From: a virus
Length of the DNA: 57,098 bases
Virus record (IMG/VR): IMGVR_UViG_3300042934_000352
Coordinates: 1 to 57,098 of that record
Strand: one strand, 5' to 3'
Shown here: positions 32,591-39,146 of the stretch, in pieces
Numbering within the stretch: the stretch's first letter is position 1
How the letters are laid out: each line of letters begins with the position of its first letter
Program-made: the position numbers and the translations under genes
The notes under the pieces: generated by a model
Database searches by the model: none
Seen by the model: the letters and a program-made list of their open reading frames with translations, nothing else
Told to the model about the DNA's origin: nothing

Positions 32591-33264
32591 GCTTCTTGAT
32601 TCCTATGAATGATTACTGTAAATATGCGATACCAATTTTCAACATTATTAATGATGTCTTGATTTTTTTCTTTTGTTGTATCTAATGCTAACTCACTAAA
32701 GTAGAAAGGAATAACTATTCTAGGATTTAGGAGACTATTCACAACAATTTCTAATGATAATTCTTTAATATGTTCATTAGATTTTGTTTTTCCTCCCATA
32801 CCTCCTATTAATGCACCTAATCCACCTGCTATAATTCCACCTGCAACACCTCTGATGATTTGCGATGAGGTAGAAGTGGTTGTAATTGTTTGTTTATTTT
32901 TAATTACTTTCGCTTCAATGATAGATGAGAAGGGGATGGATTCGAATGTGTAGTCTTGCGTATATGGTGATTTAGTAAGGATTGCTAATCTCATCTTTTC
33001 ATCGTTTATTCCGATTACTTGTATTTGATCATATGAAATTCCTTGCTTACTTGGAGTAAAGTCATTATCTCTGAAAGCTTTATTGATTGCGTTAGTGGTG
33101 ATGATTTCTTGGTCTGAGCTAATTTTCCTAGCTAGAAAAATAAAACCAATCAACGATACAAATCCTAATCCAATTATGAAGAAATTACGCAATGCGATTC
33201 CTATGCCAAGGAACAAGAAGAATGAAACAATACAAGTCCAACCGATTATTTTAACATTGTGCAA
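32578..33264 (-). CDS. Membrane protein with glycine-zipper segment (228 aa), possible superinfection exclusion
   Basis: Two N-terminal membrane helices (about 6-24 and 28-46, IGWTCIVSFFLFLGIGIALR and FFIIGLGFVSLIGFIFLAR), a cytoplasmic middle domain, and a Gly-rich segment (138-158, GVAGGIIAGGLGALIGGMGG) that could insert in membranes. Start is TTG after GAGGTGAATTCCA. It stands between a homing endonuclease and the tape measure gene, bounded by terminators on both sides, so it looks like an accessory moron rather than a tail part. Superinfection exclusion or lysogen fitness is a guess from location and topology. Confidence 0.6.
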   Translation of the reverse strand: MHNVKIIGWTCIVSFFLFLGIGIALRNFFIIGLGFVSLIGFIFLARKISSDQEIITTNAINKAFRDNDFTPSKQGISYDQIQVIGINDEKMRLAILTKSPYTQDYTFESIPFSSIIEAKVIKNKQTITTTSTSSQIIRGVAGGIIAGGLGALIGGMGGKTKSNEHIKELSLEIVVNSLLNPRIVIPFYFSELALDTTKEKNQDIINNVENWYRIFTVIIHRNQEARSV

Positions 33265-33312
33265 TGGAATTCACCTCAATAGGTTTTTTTTATTCCATTA
33301 TATACAATATTT

Positions 33313-33351
33313 AGGTAAAATAAAAGCCACCTAATAATTAATTAGATGACT
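33313..33351 (-). terminator. Minus-strand terminator after the homing endonuclease at 33338
   Basis: AGUCAUCUAAU (33351-33341) pairs with AUUAGGUGGCU (33335-33325), 11 pairs with two U-G, followed by TTTTATTTTACC. The stem lies over the last codons of the endonuclease gene. Confidence 0.78.
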
Positions 33352-34624
33352 TCTGATAAATAGTATTTGCTCTCATAAAATAAGGTAAGATTATATTCTT
33401 ATTTAATTTTAGGTTATTGATTGACAATATATAATTATAACTATTGTAATCTTTAAGAATGCCATTGTTCTTAACATAGTCAATTATTAGCTTTTTGCAT
33501 AATTCTGGATTGTCATTTATATCTTTTTCCCATAGATACAAGATATTTACATTGTGATATTTTTTAAGATAAGTGTTTTTAGACTTATCTCTAATAACAT
33601 CTTTCTTTTGGATATCATGTAAAGAATCATAATCTTTATATTTAATTGGATTAGCGTGCCAATAGTCACCCATTACTTCAATACCCAAACAATTTTCTTT
33701 ATTATAGAAATCTAATACATAATACTTGAATGGAATTTCTTCTTCAAAATTCATACTTAATTCGTCAACAATTTCTTTAATTTTTATTTGAATTGACGTG
33801 TTAGTTTGAGGGAATTCACCATTTGCTATACGGTTGGCAGTGACAATTCTCATATGTTCGATTTGTTCTGGTGTTTTTGCTACACCAAATTGAGGGTGTT
33901 TTTCACCAACATAGTACATTGACCTAAATTTATAATAGCATTCTTGAGAACAAAATTTATCTTTGTTATTTTCTTTTCCCCATTTGTACGTTTTGTATTC
34001 TTTGTCGCACACTGTACATTTGGTTTTTATATCTTGATAATTATACATTTTGTCACCGAATAAATTTTCACTTCTAAAAGTTGCATAGCAATATCTTGAG
34101 CAAAAATGCCACTTATTAGTTTTAACTTTAGATTCATTCACTTCATATTCATTACCACAGTGGTCACACTTAACTAACTTCTTATCTTTTTTAGGATTGG
34201 GATTATGTTTAACAAGAGTGTCTTTAGCAACACAGCTTCTTGAACAATAGTGTTCACCATGTCCTTTAAATTCTGATGGTTTTTTATCAAATACTTTTCC
34301 ACAAACCTTACAATTTGTCTCAATACTTGTTTTTCTACTTTTCCCACGTAATTTTGCAGTTCCAGTGCGAGTTTCCCATATCCCTCTACATTTCGCATTA
34401 CAAAAATGATTGGTAGAATTTATAACACTTCCATACCTTTTATCGAGTATCTTATTGCAATTATCACATTTAACTTTTATTATTTCGTGTGAATTGGAAG
34501 ATAAATGTTCGATTGGTACGATTAATTCATCATGTAGTTTTGTATATACATATCCAAGTGATTCATAATGTTTTCTATTTGCTCCAACCCACTTCACTTT
34601 AATAGATTGATTAGGTAATATCAC
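33338..34624 (-). CDS. Homing endonuclease with four zinc fingers and Vsr-like nuclease domain
   Basis: Residues 50-245 hold four treble-clef-like fingers, each CxxC ... (F/Y)CS/N...C (CDNCNKILDKR, CKVCGKVFDKK, CDHCGNEYEV, CTVCDKEYKT), probably reading a long DNA site. The C-terminal domain (260-400) has FKYYVLDFYNKENCLGIEVMGDYWHANP, D..K..YLKK and VNILYLWEKDI, the D/E/H arrangement of Vsr-type mobile nucleases. Start is GTG 34624 after AAAGGAGATGG. A structured leader (34665-34732) carries a loop complementary to this ribosome site. The gene lies close to the intron-bearing tape measure gene and could help mobilise those introns; this is unproven. Confidence 0.83.
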   Translation of the reverse strand: MILPNQSIKVKWVGANRKHYESLGYVYTKLHDELIVPIEHLSSNSHEIIKVKCDNCNKILDKRYGSVINSTNHFCNAKCRGIWETRTGTAKLRGKSRKTSIETNCKVCGKVFDKKPSEFKGHGEHYCSRSCVAKDTLVKHNPNPKKDKKLVKCDHCGNEYEVNESKVKTNKWHFCSRYCYATFRSENLFGDKMYNYQDIKTKCTVCDKEYKTYKWGKENNKDKFCSQECYYKFRSMYYVGEKHPQFGVAKTPEQIEHMRIVTANRIANGEFPQTNTSIQIKIKEIVDELSMNFEEEIPFKYYVLDFYNKENCLGIEVMGDYWHANPIKYKDYDSLHDIQKKDVIRDKSKNTYLKKYHNVNILYLWEKDINDNPELCKKLIIDYVKNNGILKDYNSYNYILSINNLKLNKNIILPYFMRANTIYQKSSN

Positions 34625-34628
34625 TCAA

Positions 34629-34732
34629 ACCATCTCCTTTATTATATCTCCCATATATAAAGTAGGCAGACGTTAGTGGGGGAGATGGTATCCACATAAA
34701 CAACAGGTAGCTAATCCGTTGCAACGTCTGCC
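34629..34732 (-). ncRNA. Structured leader RNA of the 33338 endonuclease gene (RNA 1)
   Basis: Minus-strand RNA: an outer 10-bp stem GGCAGACGUU/AACGUCUGCC (34732-34723 with 34674-34665); hairpin A, CAACGG-AUUAGCUA-CC-u-GUUG (34721-34701); hairpin B, GUGG...CCAC (34695-34676), whose loop has ACCAUCUCC. That loop is exactly complementary, over nine bases, to GGAGAUGGU at 34637-34629, the ribosome binding site of the endonuclease. The same layout occurs at 38759-38825. A loop-to-ribosome-site pseudoknot would shut off translation. Confidence 0.7.
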
Positions 34733-34770
34733 AAAGTTGAAACCTAAATTAATAATATGTATATCACATT

Positions 34771-34989
34771 CTAATAATCTATAAACTCCGTCAATTCAAC
34801 ACTATCAGCCTCATAAGTTTCCACTTTAAACCGTTCACCATTTCCTGCGATAGCATACAATTCGAATACAGCAATTCTGAGAGGATGGAGCTTAAAGTTG
34901 GCTTCCAATAACGCTAAAGTTTCATCTGTGTTTTGGACAGGTAAACTGATATTGAGTGTTACTTTACCGAAAACGTGATTTTGATTCAT
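34771..34989 (-). CDS. Unknown small protein (72 aa)
   Basis: Begins MNQNHVFGKVTLNISLPVQNTDETLALLEANFKLHPLRIAVFELYAIAGNGERF. The product looks like a regular alpha/beta protein, with no known motif. The ATG lacks a ribosome binding site on this strand; oddly, TTTTAGGAGG is present in the opposite direction at 34996-35005. It therefore may be poorly translated, coupled to another start, or an inverted remnant. It is the nearest minus-strand gene to the RHH regulator, which is divergent. Confidence 0.5.
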   Translation of the reverse strand: MNQNHVFGKVTLNISLPVQNTDETLALLEANFKLHPLRIAVFELYAIAGNGERFKVETYEADSVELTEFIDY

Positions 34990-35109
34990 ATTAAATTTTA
35001 GGAGGAATTTAATACAAGTAAGATACCTTGTTGTTAATTATAATACCTTAACCTTAATGTATTGTAAAGTATTAATCTATAAATTTTTCCATATTATATT
35101 TTAATTTTA

Positions 35110-35139
35110 TTGCACAAATATGCATGTTTAATTTATAAT
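35110..35139 (+). promoter_or_regulatory. Promoter of the ribbon-helix-helix gene
   Basis: TTGCAC (35110-35115), 18-bp spacer, TATAAT (35134-35139). The expected start near 35146 lies just before two abutting palindromes, which fits repression by a protein bound downstream of the start. Confidence 0.7.
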
Positions 35140-35151
35140 AAGTTTATAAAG

Positions 35152-35181
35152 GGTTAATTAACCTTCTATAACGTTATAGAA
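35152..35181. promoter_or_regulatory. Two abutting operator-like palindromes
   Basis: GGTTAATTAACC (35152-35163) is followed directly by TTCTATAACGTTATAGAA (35164-35181), both perfect. TTAATTAAC resembles part of the conserved promoter spacer (AATTAACTTAG). Outer inverted copies TAATACCTTAA (near 35039) and TTAAGGTATTA (near 35184) flank the region. Probable autoregulatory operators. Confidence 0.65.
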
Positions 35182-35207
35182 TATTAAGGTATTAAATAGG
35201 AGGATGT

Positions 35208-35459
35208 ATGGCTAAAAAAGTATTGAAAAACCGAACGCAAATCACATCAACGCTTAGAAATGAATTAAATAATGAGTTAAAGATATTATCAGAAGAAACT
35301 GATATTCCAATATCTAAGCTATTAGATCAAGCGGTAGAATTACTTATTGAAAACAAAAGAGGAGTCCAACGTGACACTCAACGTCATCTAGCTCCACAAG
35401 GACTAGAAAGAGACACAAATAAATATCACATTGACATTAACCTACCCGTTAACGACTAG
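35208..35459 (+). CDS. Ribbon-helix-helix DNA-binding regulator (83 aa)
   Basis: The only plus-strand gene between 11.8 and 55.7 kb. Residues 8-52 form an RHH fold: a strand NRTQITSTL, then helices LRNELNNELKILSEETD and PISKLLDQAVELLIENK, as in CopG/Arc-type dimers. The remainder (NKRGVQRDTQRHLAPQG onward) is hydrophilic. It has its own promoter, palindromic operators and terminator, so it is an independently controlled regulator within the late block. It might set the timing of late genes or maintain lysogeny; which one cannot be told from sequence. Confidence 0.82.
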   Translation: MAKKVLKNRTQITSTLRNELNNELKILSEETDIPISKLLDQAVELLIENKRGVQRDTQRHLAPQGLERDTNKYHIDINLPVND

Positions 35460-35483
35460 CCTTTCTCAATGGAAGGCTTTTTT
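35458..35483 (+). terminator. Terminator of the ribbon-helix-helix gene
   Basis: AGCCTT (35458-35463) pairs with AAGGCT (35473-35478), followed by TTTTT. The stem includes the stop codon. Confidence 0.75.
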
Positions 35484-35549
35484 CTTTTAATTTCAAGTTG
35501 ACAGTCAAATCAATTCAACTGCCAAATTCAAATAAAAGGGGCGTTTAAA

Positions 35550-36578
35550 CTAAATATCATCCAAACTCTTTTTCTCTACTTTCTTAACTCCTTCAGAAGT
35601 GAAGAATTTCGAGAAATCATCCTCAGCTTCATTGTCATCATAAATTTCAATCATGTCGATAGATTCCCATCCAAAAAACTCTTTAATAATTTTATCCGGA
35701 ATGTTATTTGCTCTAAGTTTAGTAGTTAAATAGTGACGTAGGGAGTGGAAATAAAAATCCACACCTAAAAGCTTTGAAAATGAATTACTCCAACTCGAAA
35801 GGGTAGTATCGGAAGCAGGAATCCACTCTTCATTTCTCCTAGTTACAAATAAATCATCAGTAGTTATACCTAATCGCTCTCTTTCTTCCATCCACAAGTC
35901 GAAATATTCTTGGAATCCTGACTTTAAAACGAATTTATGTTTCTCAGCACCATTACGACCTCGACCCTTAATTTTTATCTTTATCGGAGTTTTGTAATAT
36001 GCATTATTTTGAATATATTCTTCCTTAAAGAAACTTACTTTGAATCTCAACAATTCGTTCAATCTAGCCCCTGAGTTAGCTGCTAAAGCAAACACACATG
36101 CTTTTTGATATTGTTTAGTTTCAACTAAAGATTGAAGTAAATTATTTACTTGTTCTGCGGTTAAAATAGTTTTCTCACGAACAGGTTTCTTTTGGGGCGA
36201 TTCGATTTTATTCACTATATTGCGAAAATCAGGGTATAGATCATCCATGATATTTTCAATAAAATTACAAAGACTACTCAAACAAGACTTTATACGTCTT
36301 GTTCTATTTGAACTGTGACTCCATGAGTTTATCGAGTAACCTTGAAATGCAATTATGTCACGTTTATTCAAGTCACCAATGAAACGATTACCACAATTAT
36401 GTAAAAGAAATATAAATATAATTCGCATATCATTTTCGTATTGTTTTATTGTTCCGGGTGATTTGTCCGTTGACATTAAATAGGTCTTCCACTCTTGAAG
36501 TAGTTGCTTATTTTGCGGATTAACTTTTTCCCAATCCGATTCATTAAATATTCGATTGTAAACTGTACCTCTAGCCAA
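35550..36578 (-). CDS. Tyrosine recombinase (phage integrase/XerC-D family)
   Basis: Residues 20-115 form a SAM-like DNA-binding domain (PGTIKQYENDMRIIFIFL). The catalytic domain (about 135-330) shows Arg172 (NSGARLNELLRF), a beta-hairpin Lys region (IKGRGRNGAEKHKF), HSLRHY (His278, Arg281), Trp304 (FFGWES) and nucleophile Tyr313 (IEIYDDN). All key positions are present, so it should be active. It lies inside the tail assembly region, an unusual place for an integrase, and is the second recombinase in the window. It may resolve multimers, or invert or mobilise a segment, rather than integrate the phage. Confidence 0.88.
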   Translation of the reverse strand: MARGTVYNRIFNESDWEKVNPQNKQLLQEWKTYLMSTDKSPGTIKQYENDMRIIFIFLLHNCGNRFIGDLNKRDIIAFQGYSINSWSHSSNRTRRIKSCLSSLCNFIENIMDDLYPDFRNIVNKIESPQKKPVREKTILTAEQVNNLLQSLVETKQYQKACVFALAANSGARLNELLRFKVSFFKEEYIQNNAYYKTPIKIKIKGRGRNGAEKHKFVLKSGFQEYFDLWMEERERLGITTDDLFVTRRNEEWIPASDTTLSSWSNSFSKLLGVDFYFHSLRHYLTTKLRANNIPDKIIKEFFGWESIDMIEIYDDNEAEDDFSKFFTSEGVKKVEKKSLDDI

Positions 36579-36595
36579 TTCTTATTCCACCTCCA

Positions 36596-37120
36596 TTAAT
36601 TACCATAACTATACGTTTCACCAGTTACGTCTTTACCACCGTGATACACTTGAACTACTAATCCATGCTTGTTACTTCTGTTAAACTTCTCTACAGCATT
36701 CGTGACATAATTCGTACCTTTGAAACGAGTAAAGTTTTCTATATCTAATGTAGAATCCAATTTGTTCCGCCAACCAGTGTTGAGTAACCAAGGAGTATAT
36801 CCGTCAGGCTGACCTTCACCAAATACAGAAGGGTGGTTAGCTAATCCATCATCAAAGTAAATCTCAATACTCCAATTATTAATACTTATTTTCTTAGGCT
36901 CACTTACTCGGAATGATTGTAATGTACGTCCAGTACGTTCATATACCACAGGGTCATATGAATTGAAATAAGCGTTTAATTCATCTTTGAGTAGTTTTTC
37001 TAATTCCTGTGCTGATTCACGAAGAATCTTTTTTATGCTAGTTTCATCTAATGCAGTAGCTTGACCTTTACTACTGTTGATCCATTTTTCTAATTCACGA
37101 ATATTATTAAATGTCGGCAT
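36596..37120 (-). CDS. Minor tail/neck-type protein (174 aa)
   Basis: Pattern like HK97 gp10-type tail completion proteins: helical N terminus (NNIRELEKWINSSKGQATALDETS ... LKDELNAYFNSYDPVVYERTGRTLQSF) followed by a beta-rich part with PSVFGEGQPDGYTPWLLNTGW. The ERTGRTLQSF turn is common to that group. It starts at ATG 37120, touching the stop of the preceding gene. Its place, between tail tube/chaperones and tape measure, is slightly unusual, so the assignment is tentative. Confidence 0.55.
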   Translation of the reverse strand: MPTFNNIRELEKWINSSKGQATALDETSIKKILRESAQELEKLLKDELNAYFNSYDPVVYERTGRTLQSFRVSEPKKISINNWSIEIYFDDGLANHPSVFGEGQPDGYTPWLLNTGWRNKLDSTLDIENFTRFKGTNYVTNAVEKFNRSNKHGLVVQVYHGGKDVTGETYSYGN

Positions 37121-37644
37121 TAAGCATCAACAACTTCCGCTTGAGCTAAACTCAAATTCTTAAACAATTCAGCATTCTTAATTTCCAACTTCCCAAACTC
37201 TTCTTGCATTTTCTCCGTCATTTTATCCATGTACATAGACGTTGCACCAAACTTAGCTAGGTGATCAAATACTTTTCGGATTTCAACAGGGAGGAAGATG
37301 TCATCTATAATTAAGTCGAATAAGCCTGCGTTAATGATGGATTCCATTTCATTGATTTGACCAACAAAAGTATCAGCTTTCAATTGGCTCTTTAGGTGAG
37401 TGAAGTGCTTGATGCACATGAACAGGATATAGTCATGGTATCGTTGTGCTGATAATTCAATTTCTTCGTCAACTTGACTTAGGATTGTTTGAATCTCAGT
37501 CAACATTGACTTAATGAGTAGGGGAGGGAAGGAAGGGTAAAATGTGATTGTGCTGCCATTGTCGAGCGTGTATTGTTCAAGTGTGTTGGTTTCTTTGGCG
37601 ATTTGTTTGATTGTGGATAGTTTAATGTCTGTTTTCTTGGACAT
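37120..37644 (-). CDS. Probable tail assembly chaperone-type protein (174 aa)
   Basis: A helical, acidic protein (MSKKTDIKLSTIKQIAKETN; STITFYPSFPPLLIKSMLTEIQTILSQVDEEIELSAQRYHDYILFMCIKHF) with no enzyme motif. Position between the tail tube gene and the tape measure gene is typical of tail assembly chaperones. The next gene begins at the stop without a gap. I saw no convincing slippery frameshift site, so a gpG/gpGT-type fusion is not supported. Confidence 0.55.
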   Translation of the reverse strand: MSKKTDIKLSTIKQIAKETNTLEQYTLDNGSTITFYPSFPPLLIKSMLTEIQTILSQVDEEIELSAQRYHDYILFMCIKHFTHLKSQLKADTFVGQINEMESIINAGLFDLIIDDIFLPVEIRKVFDHLAKFGATSMYMDKMTEKMQEEFGKLEIKNAELFKNLSLAQAEVVDA

Positions 37645-37680
37645 GTTGATTCCTCCTTGTGGATTCCTTTTTGGGCAAAT

Positions 37681-37708
37681 AAAAAAAACATCCTATTGGT
37701 TAGGATGT
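37681..37708 (-). terminator. Minus-strand terminator after the homing endonuclease at 37700
   Basis: ACATCCTA (minus, 37708-37701) pairs with TAGGATGT (37695-37688), followed by eight T. It overlaps the end of the endonuclease gene. Confidence 0.82.
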
Positions 37709-38722
37709 CTGTGAATATAATCTATCAAAATAGTCCTTATCCATTCTTATTAGATTACCGAAATTATAAGTTAATATATTTTTACCTAATCTAACATAAC
37801 CTTCGTCTATATTAATCTCTGAATTTGTACCATTATCATTCACGTATTCTAAACATTTATAAATTGCATCTAGTAAAATATCTTTTTCTGGTAATTTATC
37901 TCTGGTAGATACTAATCTAACAATCTTGTAACCTCGTCTTTTTAAATAGAATTCTCTTGCTATTTCTTTTTTATCAAATTCTTCATCTGTTAAATTACCG
38001 AACTTCACTTGTAGTCTATGACCGCCACCATCATATTCAAAAGCTATGTTGTCATTTAATACAATATCTATGTAATAATTCCCTAATGGATAATTTAATT
38101 TTCCACCTAATAATTCATGTAAGTATTTTTGGGTTCTTGATGTAGGTGCAGTATTGTTTTTGAAAAGCGTTCGTTTACTTTTTCGTTTAACTTCTTCATT
38201 TTGCAAACTATACTCAACACCGTATCTTTCTATATTAGTGTTTATTTGCTTTTGTCTAATTTCAGGGCTTTGAGCAGAGTATTCTACACCATAACGTTCC
38301 ATCATTGTAGATTTCATTTGATTCTGTACTTCTTGTGATTGAGCAGGATTTTCTACTCCATATCGAATGATATTTGTTTTCTTTATTTGGTTTTTCACAT
38401 CTTCTAATTGGAGTGTAGATTTCACACCATATTTGATCATGTTAACTTCTTCAGACTTAATAAACTTACACTTTTCACAAGCACATTTATTAACATATTC
38501 ATGATTTTTTACTCTATTGGTATAGTCATTCATTTTCATAAAATATACGGTATCACAATAATCACAAATAACTTTAACGTCACGATGACTTTTAGAAGAA
38601 AGGTCTTTTTGCTTAATGAGAAAAGGTTCGCCAATTTTTGTGAATATATATCCCTTTTGAGTATAGATTGGTTTACTTCTTCTTTCCCAAGTCATTTCAA
38701 TCAATTCATCTTCCAAGAACAT
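37700..38722 (-). CDS. Homing endonuclease with YGV repeats and Vsr-like nuclease domain
   Basis: A N-terminal zinc-finger region (CDYCD ... CACEKC, near 57-90) is followed by four repeats of about 24 residues, each built on (M/I)x(R/K)YGV(E/K)...Q..EV...(M/I)K(S/T)T, which resemble DNA-reading motifs of phage mobile nucleases. The C-terminal domain has NYYIDIVLNDNIAFEYDGGGHRLQ, and RGYKIVRLVSTRD, a D/ExDG..H core. ATG 38722 is chosen since GAAGGGAATG lies just before it; an in-frame TTG at 38761 lies within the leader. It is controlled by its own motif promoter and a structured leader like that of the 33338 gene. Confidence 0.82.
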   Translation of the reverse strand: MFLEDELIEMTWERRSKPIYTQKGYIFTKIGEPFLIKQKDLSSKSHRDVKVICDYCDTVYFMKMNDYTNRVKNHEYVNKCACEKCKFIKSEEVNMIKYGVKSTLQLEDVKNQIKKTNIIRYGVENPAQSQEVQNQMKSTMMERYGVEYSAQSPEIRQKQINTNIERYGVEYSLQNEEVKRKSKRTLFKNNTAPTSRTQKYLHELLGGKLNYPLGNYYIDIVLNDNIAFEYDGGGHRLQVKFGNLTDEEFDKKEIAREFYLKRRGYKIVRLVSTRDKLPEKDILLDAIYKCLEYVNDNGTNSEINIDEGYVRLGKNILTYNFGNLIRMDKDYFDRLYSQTS

Positions 38723-38728
38723 AATATC

Positions 38729-38825
38729 ATTCCCTTCTATGATTTCCCTTAAATTAATCAATGGTAAGAGGGATAAGGGAATCCCTCTTTATTAAGCATG
38801 GTAGCTAATCACGCTCTAACCATTG
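38729..38825 (-). ncRNA. Structured leader RNA of the 37700 endonuclease gene (RNA 2)
   Basis: Minus-strand RNA: outer 7-bp stem CAAUGGU/ACCAUUG (38825-38819 with 38765-38759); hairpin A, GCGUG-AUUAGCUAC-CAUGC (38814-38796), five pairs with a G-U that exists only on this strand; hairpin B, AAGAGGGAU-ucccuu-AUCCCUCUU (38789-38766). The hairpin B loop region AUUCCCUU is an exact 8-base complement of AAGGGAAU (38736-38729), the ribosome binding site of the endonuclease. It matches RNA 1 in layout and in the loop of hairpin A, but not in stem sequences. Confidence 0.7.
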
Positions 38826-38828
38826 TTT

Positions 38829-38857
38829 AATATATTAAGTTAATTAATATTAGTCAA
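38829..38857 (-). promoter_or_regulatory. Conserved phage promoter motif, copy 3 (endonuclease leader)
   Basis: Minus strand: TTGACT, 17-bp spacer AATATTAATTAACTTAA, TATATT. Its expected start, near 38822, falls at the first bases of the structured leader RNA 2, so the RNA structure is at the 5' end of the transcript. Confidence 0.75.
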
Positions 38858-38870
38858 CGATAATTAAAAA

Positions 38871-39086
38871 TTATTTCAACTTTTTAAACTTAATACTATG
38901 TGGTTTACTTAATTCACCTTCATGTTCAACTTCAATAAATTGTCCACCACGGATTGCTCCTTGCAACTTTGCATCAAAGTAAATACGTATTCGCCAACCA
39001 TCAATAATTGTGATGAATGACTCTTGCTCAACTTCGAATACTTCAACGAATGATTTGTTAATTTTAACTTCATTGAATTTACTCAT
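38871..39086 (-). CDS. Small protein after the tail tube gene (71 aa)
   Basis: Begins MSKFNEVKINKSFVEVFEVEQESFITIIDGWRIRIYF, a small beta-rich protein ending in Lys-rich residues (HSIKFKKLK). ATG follows TAGGAGGTAGAAA. The position right after the tail tube gene suggests a minor tail or assembly part. No known family is recognised. Confidence 0.6.
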   Translation of the reverse strand: MSKFNEVKINKSFVEVFEVEQESFITIIDGWRIRIYFDAKLQGAIRGGQFIEVEHEGELSKPHSIKFKKLK

Positions 39087-39097
39087 TTTCTACCTCC

Positions 39098-39129
39098 TAA
39101 AAAGGGGAGGTGAGCAATTAATCTCACCT
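39098..39129 (-). terminator. Minus-strand terminator after the tail tube gene
   Basis: AGGTGAG (minus, 39129-39123) pairs with CTCACCT (39114-39108), followed by CCCC and TTTTT. Intergenic terminators of this kind follow several strongly expressed structural genes here. Confidence 0.6.
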
Positions 39130-39146
39130 TATTAAGTTAATTTATA

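Noticed and set aside
34665-34732. tRNA-like cloverleaf (8-10 bp closing stem)
   Set aside because: No T-loop GTTC consensus, no standard D-arm and no anticodon stem; the layout better fits a three-way junction leader shared with 38759-38825.
37120-37644. Programmed frameshift in the tail assembly chaperone gene
   Set aside because: I could not find a convincing slippery heptamer at the end of this gene, and the next gene begins independently at the stop.
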